A DNA stretch of 64,000 bases from Bacillus sp. V3-13. GTDB lineage: Bacteria; Bacillota; Bacilli; Bacillales; Cytobacillaceae. The DNA lies in contig NZ_PGUZ01000004.1 in NCBI RefSeq assembly GCF_002860165.1, positions 20,761-84,760 of the forward strand, written 5' to 3'. The position numbers and the translations under genes are program-made. Shown piece by piece: positions 24,534 to 34,781 of this stretch. The stretch's first letter is position 1. Each line of letters opens with the position of its first letter. Under the pieces are notes generated by a model. That model did no database searches. It had not been told where the DNA came from and saw nothing but the letters and a program-made list of their open reading frames with translations.

Positions 24534-25283
24534 ATGAAAAAAGGATGGAGCCTGTTCGTTTCAGCGCTATTGTTCTTCGGTTTGACTGGTTGCGGCATCG
24601 ATAATAATGCTGGTGAGAATGCAAATAATGGCGCCGAACCGATCAGAGTCAGGACCAATAATGACAATAACGGGAATAATGGCAACAATCATAACGAGAG
24701 GGTACGGGTGTCAGACCGCGCGGCCCGGAATATTGAACGCATGGACGAAGTAGATCAGGCACAAGTATTGCTTGCAAACAATAATGCCTATGTTGCCGTA
24801 AGGCTTGCTGATGATGCTAATAATGGCGGCGCAGGCGGCAACAACAATGCCGGCGGAAATAACAACGGTGGCGGAAACGGGAATAACGATGCAAATGGCG
24901 CTGAGGACGGAATCGTTAATCAGACCAGAAACGGAACTGTAAACAATTTTACGGAAAACGGTGTGATTGATGGCAACGGTGATGCTGCGAACAATGACAA
25001 CAATGGGAACAATCAGGGCAATGGCCAGGGAACCGGCAATGAAGCCGGCACCGAGATGAATTTGGAGCAGAACAACTACGGTGAAGTATCTTCTCCTTTA
25101 GAACAAAAAATAGCCGATCAGGTTCGGGAAGCCGACAGGAATATCCACCGGGTGTATATTTCAACGAATCCCGATTTTTATGACACAATGACCGGATATG
25201 CGGATGATATTGCGGGTGGACAGAACGATGAAGGACTTTTAGAAGATTTTAATAATACAGTCCGCGGACTTTTTGGAGACTAA
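24534..25283 (+). CDS. YhcN/YlaJ family sporulation lipoprotein with Asn/Gly-rich insert
   Basis: A 249-residue lipoprotein; lipobox FGLTGC with Cys20. Residues 55-100 (RVRVSDRAARNIERMDEVDQ...NNAYVAVRL) and the C-terminal VREADRNIHRVYISTNPDFY carry the YhcN/YlaJ domain, a family found in forespore and spore membranes. The domain is split by roughly 90 residues rich in Asn and Gly, far longer than I expect for the family. AAGGAGTG precedes the ATG. The gene supports an endospore former. The insert may vary in length between strains because of its repetitive codons. Confidence 0.85.
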   Translation: MKKGWSLFVSALLFFGLTGCGIDNNAGENANNGAEPIRVRTNNDNNGNNGNNHNERVRVSDRAARNIERMDEVDQAQVLLANNNAYVAVRLADDANNGGAGGNNNAGGNNNGGGNGNNDANGAEDGIVNQTRNGTVNNFTENGVIDGNGDAANNDNNGNNQGNGQGTGNEAGTEMNLEQNNYGEVSSPLEQKIADQVREADRNIHRVYISTNPDFYDTMTGYADDIAGGQNDEGLLEDFNNTVRGLFGD

Positions 25284-25316
25284 GCACTCTCTGGAAAATG
25301 GCTGGCTAAAGATGAT

Positions 25317-25360
25317 CCCTCCTGTGTAGCCATAACGGCTTATGCTGGAGGGTTTCATTG
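25317..25360 (+). terminator. Possible terminator after the YhcN-family gene
   Basis: CCCTCC pairs with GGAGGG around a 20-base loop containing AGCC/GGCT, with T-rich sequence beyond. Confidence 0.45.
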
Positions 25361-25599
25361 ATTTTTTAACTTTTGTTTAAGCGTTGTCCCCTGATTCAAA
25401 GACCATAGCCAGCTGATGCCCCATATTTCTGAAGCAATTTTTGCGGTATATCATTGCAAACGAGTTTTTCTTGATGTGTCTAGTAAAAATTTTACCTTTG
25501 CTGAAAAAATATATTTCCTTTTGCTGCAATCCAGGCTTAAAATAGAAAAGCAACAGGTGTCTTTACACATGTAAAAAAATTGTGCTCAGGGGGAACAGA

Positions 25600-26622
25600 A
25601 TGAAAGATTTTCTCAAAAGAAAAGGAGTAAGCCTTTCGCCAAAGGTATATTTTATTGACGCATTGAGCAGCATGACTTTAGGTTTATTCGCTTCCTTAAT
25701 TATCGGCCTTATTATTAAAACGATTGGTGAACAAGCCGGGATCGACTATCTCGTCCAAATAGGCACTACTGCAATGGACCTGATGGGACCGGCAATTGGG
25801 GCAGCAGTTGCCTACGGCCTGAATGCTCCGCCGCTTGTGTTGTTTTCCGCAATTGTGAGCGGAGCGGCAGGAGCAGCATTGGGCGGGCCTGCCGGCAGCA
25901 TCGTCGCCGCGATGATCTCTACAGAAATTGGCAAACTGGTTAGTAAAGAAACGAAAATAGATATTATTGTTACTCCATTTGTGACTGTTTTTACGGGTTA
26001 TACTGTCGCAGCTTTTATTGGGCCGGGAATTGCTTTTATGATGAGCCGGCTTGGCGATTTAATTATGTGGGGTACCGAACAGAAGCCGATTGTGATGGGG
26101 ATTGTTGTCGCTGTACTGGTCGGATTGGCACTATCGGGTCCGATTTCAAGCGCGGCACTAGCCTTAATGCTTGATCTTCATGGGATTGCCGCAGGGGCAG
26201 CAACGATTGGCTGTGCCTCACAAATGATCGGATTTGCCGTCAGCAGCTTCCGGGAAAATAAAATTGGCGGGCTTTTGGCGATTGGAATCGGAACCTCAAA
26301 GTTACAGATTCCGAATATAGTCAGGAACCCATTAATCTTAATCCCGCCGACGGTTGCAGGCGCCCTGCTTGCCCCGCTTGGCACGACCGTTTTTTTGATG
26401 GAAAATAACGCGGCCGGAGCAGGAATGGGGACAAGCGGTCTTGTTGGGCAGATCATGACATTCACGACAATGGGATTCAGCGGTGATGTTTGGCTCAAGG
26501 TTGCCTTGTTGCATATCATTGGACCTGCGTTGGTCAGCTTGGTATTATCTGAATATATGAGGAAAAAACGCTGGATTAAACCAGGTGATATGCAAATCCA
26601 AACTGGGGGAGAAAGAAAATGA
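25600..26622 (+). CDS. Membrane protein of the PTS_EIIC_2 family
   Basis: A 340-residue polytopic membrane protein, about nine hydrophobic segments, rich in Gly and Ala (GPAIGAAVAYGL, SGAAGAALGGPAGSIVAAM). I recognise the stand-alone EIIC-like family, which looks like the membrane domain of a phosphotransferase permease but has no fused EIIA or EIIB. No such partners are nearby, so sugar transport by the PTS is doubtful. AGGGGG precedes the ATG. The stop overlaps the ytpP start (ATGA), suggesting coupling with the thioredoxin-like protein. Confidence 0.7.
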   Translation: MKDFLKRKGVSLSPKVYFIDALSSMTLGLFASLIIGLIIKTIGEQAGIDYLVQIGTTAMDLMGPAIGAAVAYGLNAPPLVLFSAIVSGAAGAALGGPAGSIVAAMISTEIGKLVSKETKIDIIVTPFVTVFTGYTVAAFIGPGIAFMMSRLGDLIMWGTEQKPIVMGIVVAVLVGLALSGPISSAALALMLDLHGIAAGAATIGCASQMIGFAVSSFRENKIGGLLAIGIGTSKLQIPNIVRNPLILIPPTVAGALLAPLGTTVFLMENNAAGAGMGTSGLVGQIMTFTTMGFSGDVWLKVALLHIIGPALVSLVLSEYMRKKRWIKPGDMQIQTGGERK

Positions 26623-26933
26623 AAAAACTGGAATCAATTGAACAATTCCATGAGCTCCGCGATAGCGGAAAGCATATTTTTATGTTTTCAGCTGATTGGT
26701 GTCCTGACTGCCGTGTTATTGAGCCGATCTTGCCGGAGGTCGAGGCAAAGTTCAGCGATTATACATTTATCCATGTGGATCGGGATCAATTCATCGATCT
26801 TTGCGGCGAATTGGACGTATTTGGGATTCCAAGCTTTATCGCATACGAGAATGGCCGCGAGTTGGGCCGTTTCGTCAGCAAGGACAGAAAAACACAGGAA
26901 GAAATTGAAACATTCATTGCAGGATTATCATAA
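26619..26933 (+). CDS. ytpP: Thioredoxin-like protein YtpP
   Basis: A 104-residue thioredoxin fold. The active site is SADWCPDCRVIEP with the CPDC pair and the cis-proline is in FGIPSFIAY. It probably reduces or exchanges thiols in the cytoplasm; the Asp in the redox loop is unusual compared with CGPC of classic thioredoxin. Translationally coupled to the upstream membrane protein. Synteny with ytpQ agrees with B. subtilis YtpP. A good terminator follows. Confidence 0.88.
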   Translation: MKKLESIEQFHELRDSGKHIFMFSADWCPDCRVIEPILPEVEAKFSDYTFIHVDRDQFIDLCGELDVFGIPSFIAYENGRELGRFVSKDRKTQEEIETFIAGLS

Positions 26934-26944
26934 TCGGGAGCAAT

Positions 26945-26979
26945 CCCCTCCGTCTTTCAGCCAGGCGGAGGGGTTTTCC
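26945..26979 (+). terminator. Intrinsic terminator after ytpP
   Basis: CCCCTCCG pairs with CGGAGGGG, followed by TTTTCCT. Confidence 0.85.
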
Positions 26980-27026
26980 TCTATAGCAGTTAACTATAAT
27001 CACGGCTCCTCAGAGGGGGATTGAAA

Positions 27027-27824
27027 TTGGATAGCAATAAATTGAGAAAAGAGCTTGAAAAGAGACTTGGCGATCCGGCTCGTTCATTTACTTTTGATCG
27101 TGAAAAAGATACGCTGCGGATTGAGAACAAAAACACCGGAAAAGGAATCACCATTTCACTGCCGGGTATCATCGCCAAATGGCAGGTAGAAAAGGATAAA
27201 GCGATCGATGAGGTCGTCTATTATGTCGAAGAAGGGCTTCAGGCAATGGTGGAATCTGTTCAGCTCTCCGGGAAAGAAAAGAACATCTACCCGGTTATCC
27301 GCGCCGCCTCCTTCCCGACAGAGGCAGAGGAAGGGATTCCGCTTTTGTATGATAAACATACTGCCGAAACAAGAATTTACTATGCCTTTGATATGGGCAA
27401 TACGTACCGGCTTATTGACGAGAAGCTGCTGCAAAAGGAAAACTGGGATGCGAACCGGGTCAGGGAGATTGCTTTGTTCAATGCCAGGGCACTGCCGATC
27501 AACATGAAAACCGATACTGTTGCAGGGAACACCTTCTATTTTTTGAATTCCAATGATGGTTATGATGCGTCCAGAATTTTGAACGAATCATTTTTAAAAG
27601 AGATGAAAAGCAAAGTGACCGGAACGATGACGGTCGCGGTTCCGCATCAGGATGTGTTAATTATCGGCGATATTCAAAATAACACAGGCTACGATGTGCT
27701 CGCCCAAATGACGATGAGCTTCTTTGCAAGCGGCCGGGTCCCGGTCACGGCGCTGTCATTTTTATACGAGAACGGCGAGCTGGAGCCGATTTTCATTTTG
27801 GGTAAAAACCGGAAAAGGGAGTAA
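27027..27824 (+). CDS. ytpQ: YtpQ (DUF1444) protein
   Basis: A 265-residue soluble protein of the DUF1444 family, function unknown. The pattern [15 protein letters not shown] near residue 22, LPGIIAKWQ and the C-terminal LPIN...[13 protein letters not shown] match YtpQ. I chose the TTG giving [15 protein letters not shown] because GGGGGA lies 6 bases upstream, while the TTG two codons earlier abuts it. It is followed by a strong terminator. In B. subtilis ytpR follows; that gene is absent here. Confidence 0.85.
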   Translation: MDSNKLRKELEKRLGDPARSFTFDREKDTLRIENKNTGKGITISLPGIIAKWQVEKDKAIDEVVYYVEEGLQAMVESVQLSGKEKNIYPVIRAASFPTEAEEGIPLLYDKHTAETRIYYAFDMGNTYRLIDEKLLQKENWDANRVREIALFNARALPINMKTDTVAGNTFYFLNSNDGYDASRILNESFLKEMKSKVTGTMTVAVPHQDVLIIGDIQNNTGYDVLAQMTMSFFASGRVPVTALSFLYENGELEPIFILGKNRKRE

Positions 27825-27827
27825 GCG

Positions 27828-27856
27828 AAAAGCATGGCTTGGTGCCATGCTTTTTA
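27828..27856 (+). terminator. Intrinsic terminator after ytpQ
   Basis: AAAAGCATGGC pairs with GCCATGCTTTTT around a short loop. Confidence 0.9.
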
Positions 27857-27869
27857 ATCCAATGAGCAC

Positions 27870-27986
27870 TTTCGCTTAAATAAATGCTGTTTTCGCGCAA
27901 TTATCGATTTTTCCGCTTAATTCCCGGGAGTTTTGCTTAAATCATCACCAGTTCCGCTTAATTCCGCTCATTTATCGCTTAATTCG
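27870..27986. repeat. TTTCGCTTAATT short repeat array, locus 2
   Basis: Six diverged copies of (T)TTCGCTTAA(T/A)T or TTCCGCTTAATTCC spaced about 18-25 bases, the same family as the array after pepV. It fills much of the gap between ytpQ and sftA, which otherwise holds only AT-rich promoter-like sequence. Confidence 0.75.
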
Positions 27987-28166
27987 AAAAAACAATCTAT
28001 CTACTTATTTTACAATCCCTTATCCTGCTGGTTTTCCTGCAAAATAATAAATATTTTTTTCTCCAAATTTCAATAAATCAGCTCATTCCTTGATTTTATG
28101 TCGATATTTTAAAAATTACTGATAAAATAGATATGATATACGAGAAAGAAGAAAGAGTGATAGATT

Positions 28167-30623
28167 TTGAGTTGGATTAAAAAGTTGTTTCACATGTTTA
28201 AAGATGAAGAGAGCGAATATCTTTCAAATAGAGATGAATTTGCCGGGATGCCTTATCCGGAAATGAAAAAGAGGCGTGGCAAAGATATGGCGACGAAGGT
28301 TGCGTATCAATATCCTAAAGGGCAGTTTCGGTTTCCGGTCATTCCCGATGAAAGGGAGACACAGCCGCCAGGACAGAGCAAAACTGAACGCATACATAAA
28401 ACAAATCGTCCAGTAGCCATTCAGCAAAAAGGTAAAGGACAAGCAACTTTACATGACGACCGAAAGCCAGCTGTTTCAAATGTAGCGCGTCAGCCTTTTC
28501 GGCCAGTTGACATTCCGTCACCCGTATTTGGTTTGGCAAAACAGAGTAAAGATGAGATCATCGTCCACGAAATAAGCAGTTTTGAGGCTAATAAAAGCCG
28601 ATCAAGTGAAGCAGAATCTTATGTTTCCGATCATGAAACTCCTAAAGGCGAGTCTTCAGTTTTTCAGGGAGAAACCGGGTCTGGTCATCATTCTGTTTTC
28701 GAAAGTGACAGTTTGGTCAATCAGGGAGAAACCAGGTCTCACCGCCATTCATTTTTCGAAGAGGAAGCAGCACAACAAATTTTTCAGAGAGACAGTGAAT
28801 TTAACCGCGATCCTGTTTCCGAAAACGAAGCTCCAATCTCTTACGGAGAAACCGAATCTCACAGCAGTTCATTTTTAGGAAATGAAGCTCCTGATATTGA
28901 AAGATTTGAAGACACTTCAGTACCGGAAAAAACTGTCGGTAACCCCAGCCCGAAAGATGTGGAGCAACAATCGGAACCGCAGGCTCAACAATCACAGAAA
29001 GAAAGGCCGCATTTGCCGTTTAATGTCCTGATGCTTAAGCAGGATAAGCGGAAGCTGGAGGAAAAGCAGCATCCTTCAGCCAGAGAGCATTCCAGGAGCG
29101 AGACGGGGGAAATTGCACCTTCTTACGACAAACCGGCAACAGGAACAGGCCCATATGCCGCGGCTAAAGAAGCTGAACCAAATCAGGATAACGCCCAAGG
29201 CTACACGCGTCCGGGTGTTAATTTACTCGAGCCTCCTGTTTTTTACGAATCGAATGAAGAGTGGCTGTTCGAACAGGAACAGCTGTTGAATGAAACGCTT
29301 GAGAATTTTAATGTCGGTGCCAGGGTGGTCAATGTGGTCCAAGGGCCGTCCGTCACCCGCTTTGAGGTCCAGCCTGATCCAGGGGTAAAGGTAAATAAAA
29401 TTACCAATCTTTCAGATGATATTAAATTAAGCCTCGCTGCCAGGGACATCCGGATTGAAGCACCGATTCCGGGCAAGCATACGATCGGCATTGAAGTGCC
29501 GAACGAGAAAAGCCGGCCGGTATTGATCAGTGAAATCATCCAAAGCCGCGAGTTCAGAGACAGCGCATCGCCGCTGACGGCTGTTCTCGGGCTTGATATT
29601 TCCGGGGCACCGATTGTCACCGACTTGAAGAAAATGCCGCATGGCCTGATTGCCGGTGCGACCGGTTCCGGAAAAAGTGTCTGCATCAATACGATTCTTG
29701 TCAGCTTGCTGTTCAAAGCAGATCCTGACCAGGTAAAATTACTGCTTATTGACCCGAAAATGGTCGAGCTTGCACCATATAATCATATTCCGCATCTCGT
29801 CTGTCCGGTAATTACGGATGTAAAAGCAGCTACTGCTGCCCTGAAGTGGGCGGTGGAGGAAATGGAACGGCGCTATGAACTGTTTGCCCATACGGGTGTC
29901 CGCGATATTAACCGTTTTAATGAAATGGCCGAACAGCACAAGCGCTATTCGGATAAGCTGCCGTTCATCGTGATCATTATTGATGAGCTCGCAGATTTAA
30001 TGATGATGTCGCCGGCCGATGTTGAAGAGGCGATTTGCCGGATTGCCCAAAAAGCGCGGGCGTGCGGAATTCATTTGATTATTGCGACACAAAGGCCGTC
30101 CGTGGACGTCATCACCGGTTTGATTAAGGCGAATGTGCCAACCAGGATTGCTTTTTCTGTGTCTTCACAAATCGATTCAAGGACGATTATTGATATAAGC
30201 GGAGCCGAAAAGCTGCTTGGCCGCGGCGATATGCTGTTTCTTGAGAATGGCTCATCGAAGCCTGTCCGTTTGCAGGGAACGTATGTCTCAGATCTTGAAA
30301 TTGATGATGTTGTTTCCCATGTGCGTGCACAGCGGGAGCCCGTTTATTTGTTTGAGCAGGGAGAGCTGCTGAAAAAAGCCGAGGCGGGCGAAGAGGAAGA
30401 TGAACTTTTTTATGAAGCCTGCGAATTTGTTGTCAGCCATGGGGCTGCTTCGACTTCAAGCCTGCAGCGCCGCTTCAAAATCGGCTACAATCGCGCCGCC
30501 AGGTTAATTGATATGATGGAACAGCATGGCTATATTTCTGAAGCGCGGGGCAGCAAACCGCGCGATGTCCTGATTACCGAAACGGAGCTTGAGGCACTGC
30601 AAGAGACTGGTCCAAACGATTAA
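28167..30623 (+). CDS. sftA: DNA translocase SftA
   Basis: An 818-residue FtsK/SpoIIIE-type ATPase without N-terminal membrane segments, as expected for SftA, which clears DNA from the closing septum. TTG start ([16 protein letters not shown]). Residues about 60-330 are a Glu/Ser/Gln-rich linker with internal repeats (GET-x-SH units). The motor has Walker [10 protein letters not shown] at 497-505 and Walker [12 protein letters not shown] near 603. The C-terminal gamma domain ([20 protein letters not shown]) is the winged helix that reads polar DNA motifs. Shorter than B. subtilis SftA mainly in the linker. Confidence 0.93.
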   Translation: MSWIKKLFHMFKDEESEYLSNRDEFAGMPYPEMKKRRGKDMATKVAYQYPKGQFRFPVIPDERETQPPGQSKTERIHKTNRPVAIQQKGKGQATLHDDRKPAVSNVARQPFRPVDIPSPVFGLAKQSKDEIIVHEISSFEANKSRSSEAESYVSDHETPKGESSVFQGETGSGHHSVFESDSLVNQGETRSHRHSFFEEEAAQQIFQRDSEFNRDPVSENEAPISYGETESHSSSFLGNEAPDIERFEDTSVPEKTVGNPSPKDVEQQSEPQAQQSQKERPHLPFNVLMLKQDKRKLEEKQHPSAREHSRSETGEIAPSYDKPATGTGPYAAAKEAEPNQDNAQGYTRPGVNLLEPPVFYESNEEWLFEQEQLLNETLENFNVGARVVNVVQGPSVTRFEVQPDPGVKVNKITNLSDDIKLSLAARDIRIEAPIPGKHTIGIEVPNEKSRPVLISEIIQSREFRDSASPLTAVLGLDISGAPIVTDLKKMPHGLIAGATGSGKSVCINTILVSLLFKADPDQVKLLLIDPKMVELAPYNHIPHLVCPVITDVKAATAALKWAVEEMERRYELFAHTGVRDINRFNEMAEQHKRYSDKLPFIVIIIDELADLMMMSPADVEEAICRIAQKARACGIHLIIATQRPSVDVITGLIKANVPTRIAFSVSSQIDSRTIIDISGAEKLLGRGDMLFLENGSSKPVRLQGTYVSDLEIDDVVSHVRAQREPVYLFEQGELLKKAEAGEEEDELFYEACEFVVSHGAASTSSLQRRFKIGYNRAARLIDMMEQHGYISEARGSKPRDVLITETELEALQETGPND

Positions 30624-30723
30624 TTAATGGTATTCTGTATTAGCATGTATTGAAGAATAGGGTTATCTTTATTTTTACTTAACGGGTTGTCCGGAATATT
30701 GACTTCTTTAGAGGAGCTTTGAA

Positions 30724-31821
30724 ATGAAAGAAATAGAATTGAAGTTAAAAGGTGAAATCCAGCGCTTGACGAACCACACCTTTAAATTCGATGAACGAGT
30801 GAAGGATGGGTGGTTTTCTGCCGTTTATTTTCTGAAAACGAGGGAAATTGTCCAGAAGTATCTTAAAGATAACATCGTCACTATGCAATTCTTCCAGAAA
30901 GAACATGCGGTGCTGTGTGGAACAGATGAAGTGATTGCGCTCATTAAAACATTTGCGGACCGCCCGGAGGATCTTGAAATCTATTCGTTAAAGGATGGGG
31001 ACAAGATCAGTCCGTTCGAGACCGTTTTAACCGTTACAGGCCCTTACCAGAATTTCGGGTACCTGGAAGGAATCATTGATGGGATACTGGCGCGCCGGAC
31101 ATCGGTAGCGACGAATGTCTATAATGTTGTCAAGGCGGCGGGCATCTCCGGAAAGCAGAAACCGGTCATTTTTATGGGAGACCGTGATGACCATTTTACG
31201 ACCCAGGCGGGCGACGGATATGCTGCCTATATTGGCGGTGCGACGGCCCAGGCGACCCATGCCATGAATGAATGGTGGGGCAAGCAAGGGATGGGGACGA
31301 TGCCCCATGCGCTGATCCAGCTTTTTAACGGCGATATTGTCGCAGCGACAAAGGCTTATCAGGAAACATTCCCCGATGATGAATTAATTGCCCTTGTTGA
31401 TTATAATAATGATGCGATTACCGATTCGTTAAAGGTTGCCCGTGCTTTCGGCGACGATCTGAAGGGGGTAAGGGTTGATACGTCGAGAACCCTTATCGAC
31501 CAATACTTTTTGCGGAACCAGCACCTTTTAGGAACATTCGATCCGCGCGGCGTTAACGCCGAGCTGATTTTTGGCTTGCGGAAGGCCCTGGATGATGAAG
31601 GCTATCACCATGTAAAAATAGTTGTCAGCGGCGGTTTTAATGAAACAAGAATCATTGAATTTGAAAAAAATGGAGTTCCTGTTGATTTATACGGTGTTGG
31701 CGGCAGCCTTTTGAAGATTAACATTGGTTTTACAGGTGATAATGTGATGTTAAATGGGAAGCACCAGGCAAAAGCCGGCCGGAAGTTACGGCCGAATCCC
31801 CGTCTTGAAAAAGTAGAGTAA
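30724..31821 (+). CDS. Nicotinate phosphoribosyltransferase
   Basis: A 365-residue enzyme of the nicotinate phosphoribosyltransferase family, joining nicotinate with PRPP to make NaMN in the NAD salvage pathway. Motifs visible are LEGIIDGILARRTSVATNVY, a GDRDDHFTTQAGDGYAAYIG stretch and the PRPP-loop region VVSGGFNETRI with YGVGGSLL near the end. It resembles the short archaeal-type members rather than the ~490-residue PncB, so I give no symbol. GAGGAGCTTTGAA precedes the ATG. It is inserted between sftA and murC. Confidence 0.85.
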   Translation: MKEIELKLKGEIQRLTNHTFKFDERVKDGWFSAVYFLKTREIVQKYLKDNIVTMQFFQKEHAVLCGTDEVIALIKTFADRPEDLEIYSLKDGDKISPFETVLTVTGPYQNFGYLEGIIDGILARRTSVATNVYNVVKAAGISGKQKPVIFMGDRDDHFTTQAGDGYAAYIGGATAQATHAMNEWWGKQGMGTMPHALIQLFNGDIVAATKAYQETFPDDELIALVDYNNDAITDSLKVARAFGDDLKGVRVDTSRTLIDQYFLRNQHLLGTFDPRGVNAELIFGLRKALDDEGYHHVKIVVSGGFNETRIIEFEKNGVPVDLYGVGGSLLKINIGFTGDNVMLNGKHQAKAGRKLRPNPRLEKVE

Positions 31822-31919
31822 CATTCCGAAATTCGCTCAGATCCAGCAGGATCATTTTTAATTGAAACTTTAGAAGACCGGCATGTTTTATCCGCCGGGA
31901 AAAGGCAGGGAGCATCCTT

Positions 31920-32609
31920 ATGACTTTGGACCGCTCAACTTTAAATTTAGATCACTATCGAAGCCAGAAGCAAGCACAGGCAGAAAAAAGCGTTCAGCAC
32001 CTGCTCAGGCTTGCCGGTGATTACACCGAAAGAAACACGAATATCCGGGAAAAGGTTCGTGCCAAGCATATCTTCCGCAAGAAACTCGGCCTTCGAAACG
32101 GCCACATATTGACTGCCGTCGAAGAAGAGCTGTTTGAGCAGTGGTTTCTATTTGATTATCAGACAATTCAAGGCTTTACGATGCTAAGCCTGTTTTTGAA
32201 AAATCAAGCTTCAAATTTAACCGAGCCTGAGATGATCCAGGGTGCTCTATTTTTAAGCTCAGTGCTGGAGCCGTTTACCGTTATATCGGTTGACGAAGGA
32301 AATGATGAGCTTACCGTGCAAGACTTTTCGTCAGAGATGACATTCCCTGTATTTTCCAAGCTTCATCCTTTGCAGTCTCAAAACTTGCAATACGTATTTA
32401 TCAGGAAAATACCAGCGCTAAAAAGAGATATCGCGATCAGCCCTTTATTTGCAGTCAACGGGCCTGAGGTTTTTACCAAACTGGAAAACAGCTTTATCGA
32501 GCAAAAATGCGAGGATGCATCTCTCTCGTGGAGAACGTTTTTAAAAAAGAATGCGATTCTTTTTCTTTATGAAGGCTTGCGCAAACAGATTTATAGAAAA
32601 GAGATTTAG
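31920..32609 (+). CDS. Conserved hypothetical protein
   Basis: A 229-residue cytoplasmic protein I cannot name. After a basic N-terminus it has EEELFEQWFLFDYQTIQGFTM, then LTEPEMIQGALFLSSVLEPFTV and LTVQDFSSEMTFPV. This arrangement is like the central part of SEC-C-associated proteins (WFxFD, then a strand 'V.D..sge.~~V'), but no SEC-C zinc motif is present. The ATG follows GGCAGGGAGCATCCTT. It sits between the nicotinate gene and murC. Confidence 0.6.
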   Translation: MTLDRSTLNLDHYRSQKQAQAEKSVQHLLRLAGDYTERNTNIREKVRAKHIFRKKLGLRNGHILTAVEEELFEQWFLFDYQTIQGFTMLSLFLKNQASNLTEPEMIQGALFLSSVLEPFTVISVDEGNDELTVQDFSSEMTFPVFSKLHPLQSQNLQYVFIRKIPALKRDIAISPLFAVNGPEVFTKLENSFIEQKCEDASLSWRTFLKKNAILFLYEGLRKQIYRKEI

Positions 32610-32743
32610 CCCTCAATTTCACCAGACAGAAGAAAGATGTTATAATGTTTAGGATGCCGTTTTAGACTAATGAATGAAATGAGCAAATTAAGATAAATGT
32701 CATATACTGTGTTACAGATAGACGTTGGTTGGAGGTTCTTTAC

Positions 32744-34045
32744 ATGACCATTTACCACTTTGTAGGTATAAAGGGGTCCGGGATGAGTGCACTCGCACAA
32801 ATTCTGCATGACATGAATTATCATGTTCAAGGCTCCGATGTCGAGAAGCACTTTTTTACTCAACAAGCACTTGAGCAATCTGGAATAAAGATCCTTCCCT
32901 TTCGCAAGGAGAATATAAAACCCGGAATGACGATTATTGCCGGCAATGCTTTTCCTGATACTCATGAAGAGATCGTGGAGGCAATGAGACTGGGGCTTCC
33001 AATCGTCAGATATCATCGTTTTTTAGGTGAGTTTATGGAAAACTTCACCAGCGTGGCGGTAACAGGCGCCCACGGAAAAACTTCGACAACCGGGCTGCTT
33101 GCTCATGTGATGAGTGGTGCTAAGCCGACCTCCTTCTTAATTGGAGACGGTACGGGAAAAGGAGACCGGGATGCCGAGTATTTTGCTTTCGAAGCGTGCG
33201 AATACAGAAGGCATTTTTTATCCTATTTTCCTGATTACGCGATCATGACGAATATAGATTTTGATCACCCTGACTATTTTGCCCATATAGATGATGTCTT
33301 TTCTGCTTTTCAAGAGATGTCCTGGCAAGTGAAGAAGGGTATATTTGCATGCGGTGATGATGAACAGCTGCAAAAAATCCAGGCAAAGGTGCCTGTCGTA
33401 TTTTATGGATTCGGCGAGGAAAATGACTTCCAGGCAAGGAATGTGGTTAAGTCGACTGAGGGAACCACATTCGATGTTTTCGTCCGGAATACGTATTACG
33501 AAACGTTTAAAATCCCTACTTATGGAAACCATAATGTTCTTAACTCGTTGGCGGTGATTGCTCTTTGCCATTATGAGGCGATTGACACAGAAATTATCGC
33601 CCGGCAGCTTGCGACGTTTGGCGGTGTTAAAAGAAGATTTTCGGAAAAGGTAATTGGTTCGCAAGTCGTCATCGATGATTACGCCCATCATCCAACCGAA
33701 ATCAAAGCTACGATCGAAGCAGCGCGGCAGAAATATCCTGATCGCGATATTATCGCTGTCTTCCAGCCGCATACCTTTACGAGAACGCAAACCTTTTTAA
33801 ATGAGTTTGCCGAAAGCTTGAATAAAGCTGATAAAGTATATTTATGTGAAATTTTCGGATCTGCCCGTGAAAATCATGGTAAGCTTTCAATTGAAGATTT
33901 ACAGGCGAAAATCGCGCATTCAGAGATTATCAAAGAAGAAGATACAGGCGCTTTACAAAAACATGAAAATAGCGTGATTATTTTCATGGGTGCCGGCGAT
34001 ATTCAAAAATTCCAGTCTGCCTATGAAAAGCAACTGCAATTGTAG
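32744..34045 (+). CDS. murC: UDP-N-acetylmuramate--L-alanine ligase
   Basis: A 433-residue Mur ligase that adds L-Ala to UDP-MurNAc in peptidoglycan precursor synthesis. The Rossmann motif [11 protein letters not shown] is at the N-terminus, the ATP loop [11 protein letters not shown] is at residues 108-118, and [10 protein letters not shown] is in the C-terminal domain. The ATG with GGAGG upstream gives [14 protein letters not shown]; five codons further upstream lack a site. Ends in a strong terminator. In B. subtilis it also sits between sftA and ytxG. Confidence 0.96.
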   Translation: MTIYHFVGIKGSGMSALAQILHDMNYHVQGSDVEKHFFTQQALEQSGIKILPFRKENIKPGMTIIAGNAFPDTHEEIVEAMRLGLPIVRYHRFLGEFMENFTSVAVTGAHGKTSTTGLLAHVMSGAKPTSFLIGDGTGKGDRDAEYFAFEACEYRRHFLSYFPDYAIMTNIDFDHPDYFAHIDDVFSAFQEMSWQVKKGIFACGDDEQLQKIQAKVPVVFYGFGEENDFQARNVVKSTEGTTFDVFVRNTYYETFKIPTYGNHNVLNSLAVIALCHYEAIDTEIIARQLATFGGVKRRFSEKVIGSQVVIDDYAHHPTEIKATIEAARQKYPDRDIIAVFQPHTFTRTQTFLNEFAESLNKADKVYLCEIFGSARENHGKLSIEDLQAKIAHSEIIKEEDTGALQKHENSVIIFMGAGDIQKFQSAYEKQLQL

Positions 34046-34080
34046 AAAACCACCACCTTCCAAAGGTGGTTTTCTTTTTG
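34044..34080 (+). terminator. Intrinsic terminator after murC
   Basis: AGAAAACCACC pairs with GGTGGTTTTCT followed by TTTTT. Confidence 0.9.
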
Positions 34081-34229
34081 GTCTAACTCCATTCGAACAT
34101 GGGCAAATTGTTGATTATAAAGACCAGGTTCAAAAAATGTGCCTAAAGGAGAATTGAAAAAGGGATATCTTTTTAAAATAAGGAGAAGTATGATACCGTT
34201 ATAGTGAAATACTTATTTAGCAAACAGGG

Positions 34230-34254
34230 GTTTAGGCTGGAGCGCCCGGGGTAA
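34230..34254 (+). promoter_or_regulatory. SigB-like promoter of ytxGHJ
   Basis: GTTTAG and GGGTAA are separated by 13 bases, 35 bases before the ytxG start. The homologous B. subtilis operon is known to be controlled by sigma-B (and sigma-H). Confidence 0.7.
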
Positions 34255-34288
34255 AAAATATAGTAACGATTATGGAGGTGGAATGTTA

Positions 34289-34762
34289 ATGGAGATTATT
34301 TTATATTTAAGCGTAGCTGTGATCGCCATAGCTTTCTTTGTGTTAGTTATGTATTTAACAAAAACGTTGAAATCTCTGCAAACAACCCTTGACAGTGTTT
34401 CAAAAACATTGACAGGATTGGAGCAGCAGTTGGATGGGGTGACGAGAGAGACTACGGTGCTTCTACATAAAACCAACGCTCTCGCTTCAGATATTCAGCA
34501 AAAGTCCGAAAGCTTAAATACTGTCGTCGATGCGGTGAAGAATGTGGGCTATTCTGTCCAAAGGTTTAATACATCTATTCAAAATATCACCTCATCCGTT
34601 GACCGCCAGCTTGAGCAGCACAAGGACAAGATTTCACAGGTTGTTCAATGGAGCAATGTGTTCCTGGAATTAAAAGATAAGTGGGCAGCAAGAAAAAAAG
34701 CAAATCAGCTTGAAAACCGGCCTCCCGTTGTTAGAACGGAGCGGGAGCGGGCAAGATATTAA
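34289..34762 (+). CDS. ytxG: YtxG, DUF948 general stress protein
   Basis: A 157-residue protein with one N-terminal membrane segment ([21 protein letters not shown]) followed by a heptad-like helical region ([19 protein letters not shown]) and a basic tail. DUF948 proteins are membrane-anchored coiled coils of unclear function induced in general stress. Second of two ATGs chosen because GGAGGTG is 8 bases away. Head of the ytxGHJ cluster downstream of a SigB-like promoter. Confidence 0.85.
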   Translation: MEIILYLSVAVIAIAFFVLVMYLTKTLKSLQTTLDSVSKTLTGLEQQLDGVTRETTVLLHKTNALASDIQQKSESLNTVVDAVKNVGYSVQRFNTSIQNITSSVDRQLEQHKDKISQVVQWSNVFLELKDKWAARKKANQLENRPPVVRTERERARY

Positions 34763-34781
34763 AGATGAGGAGGAACTGAGC

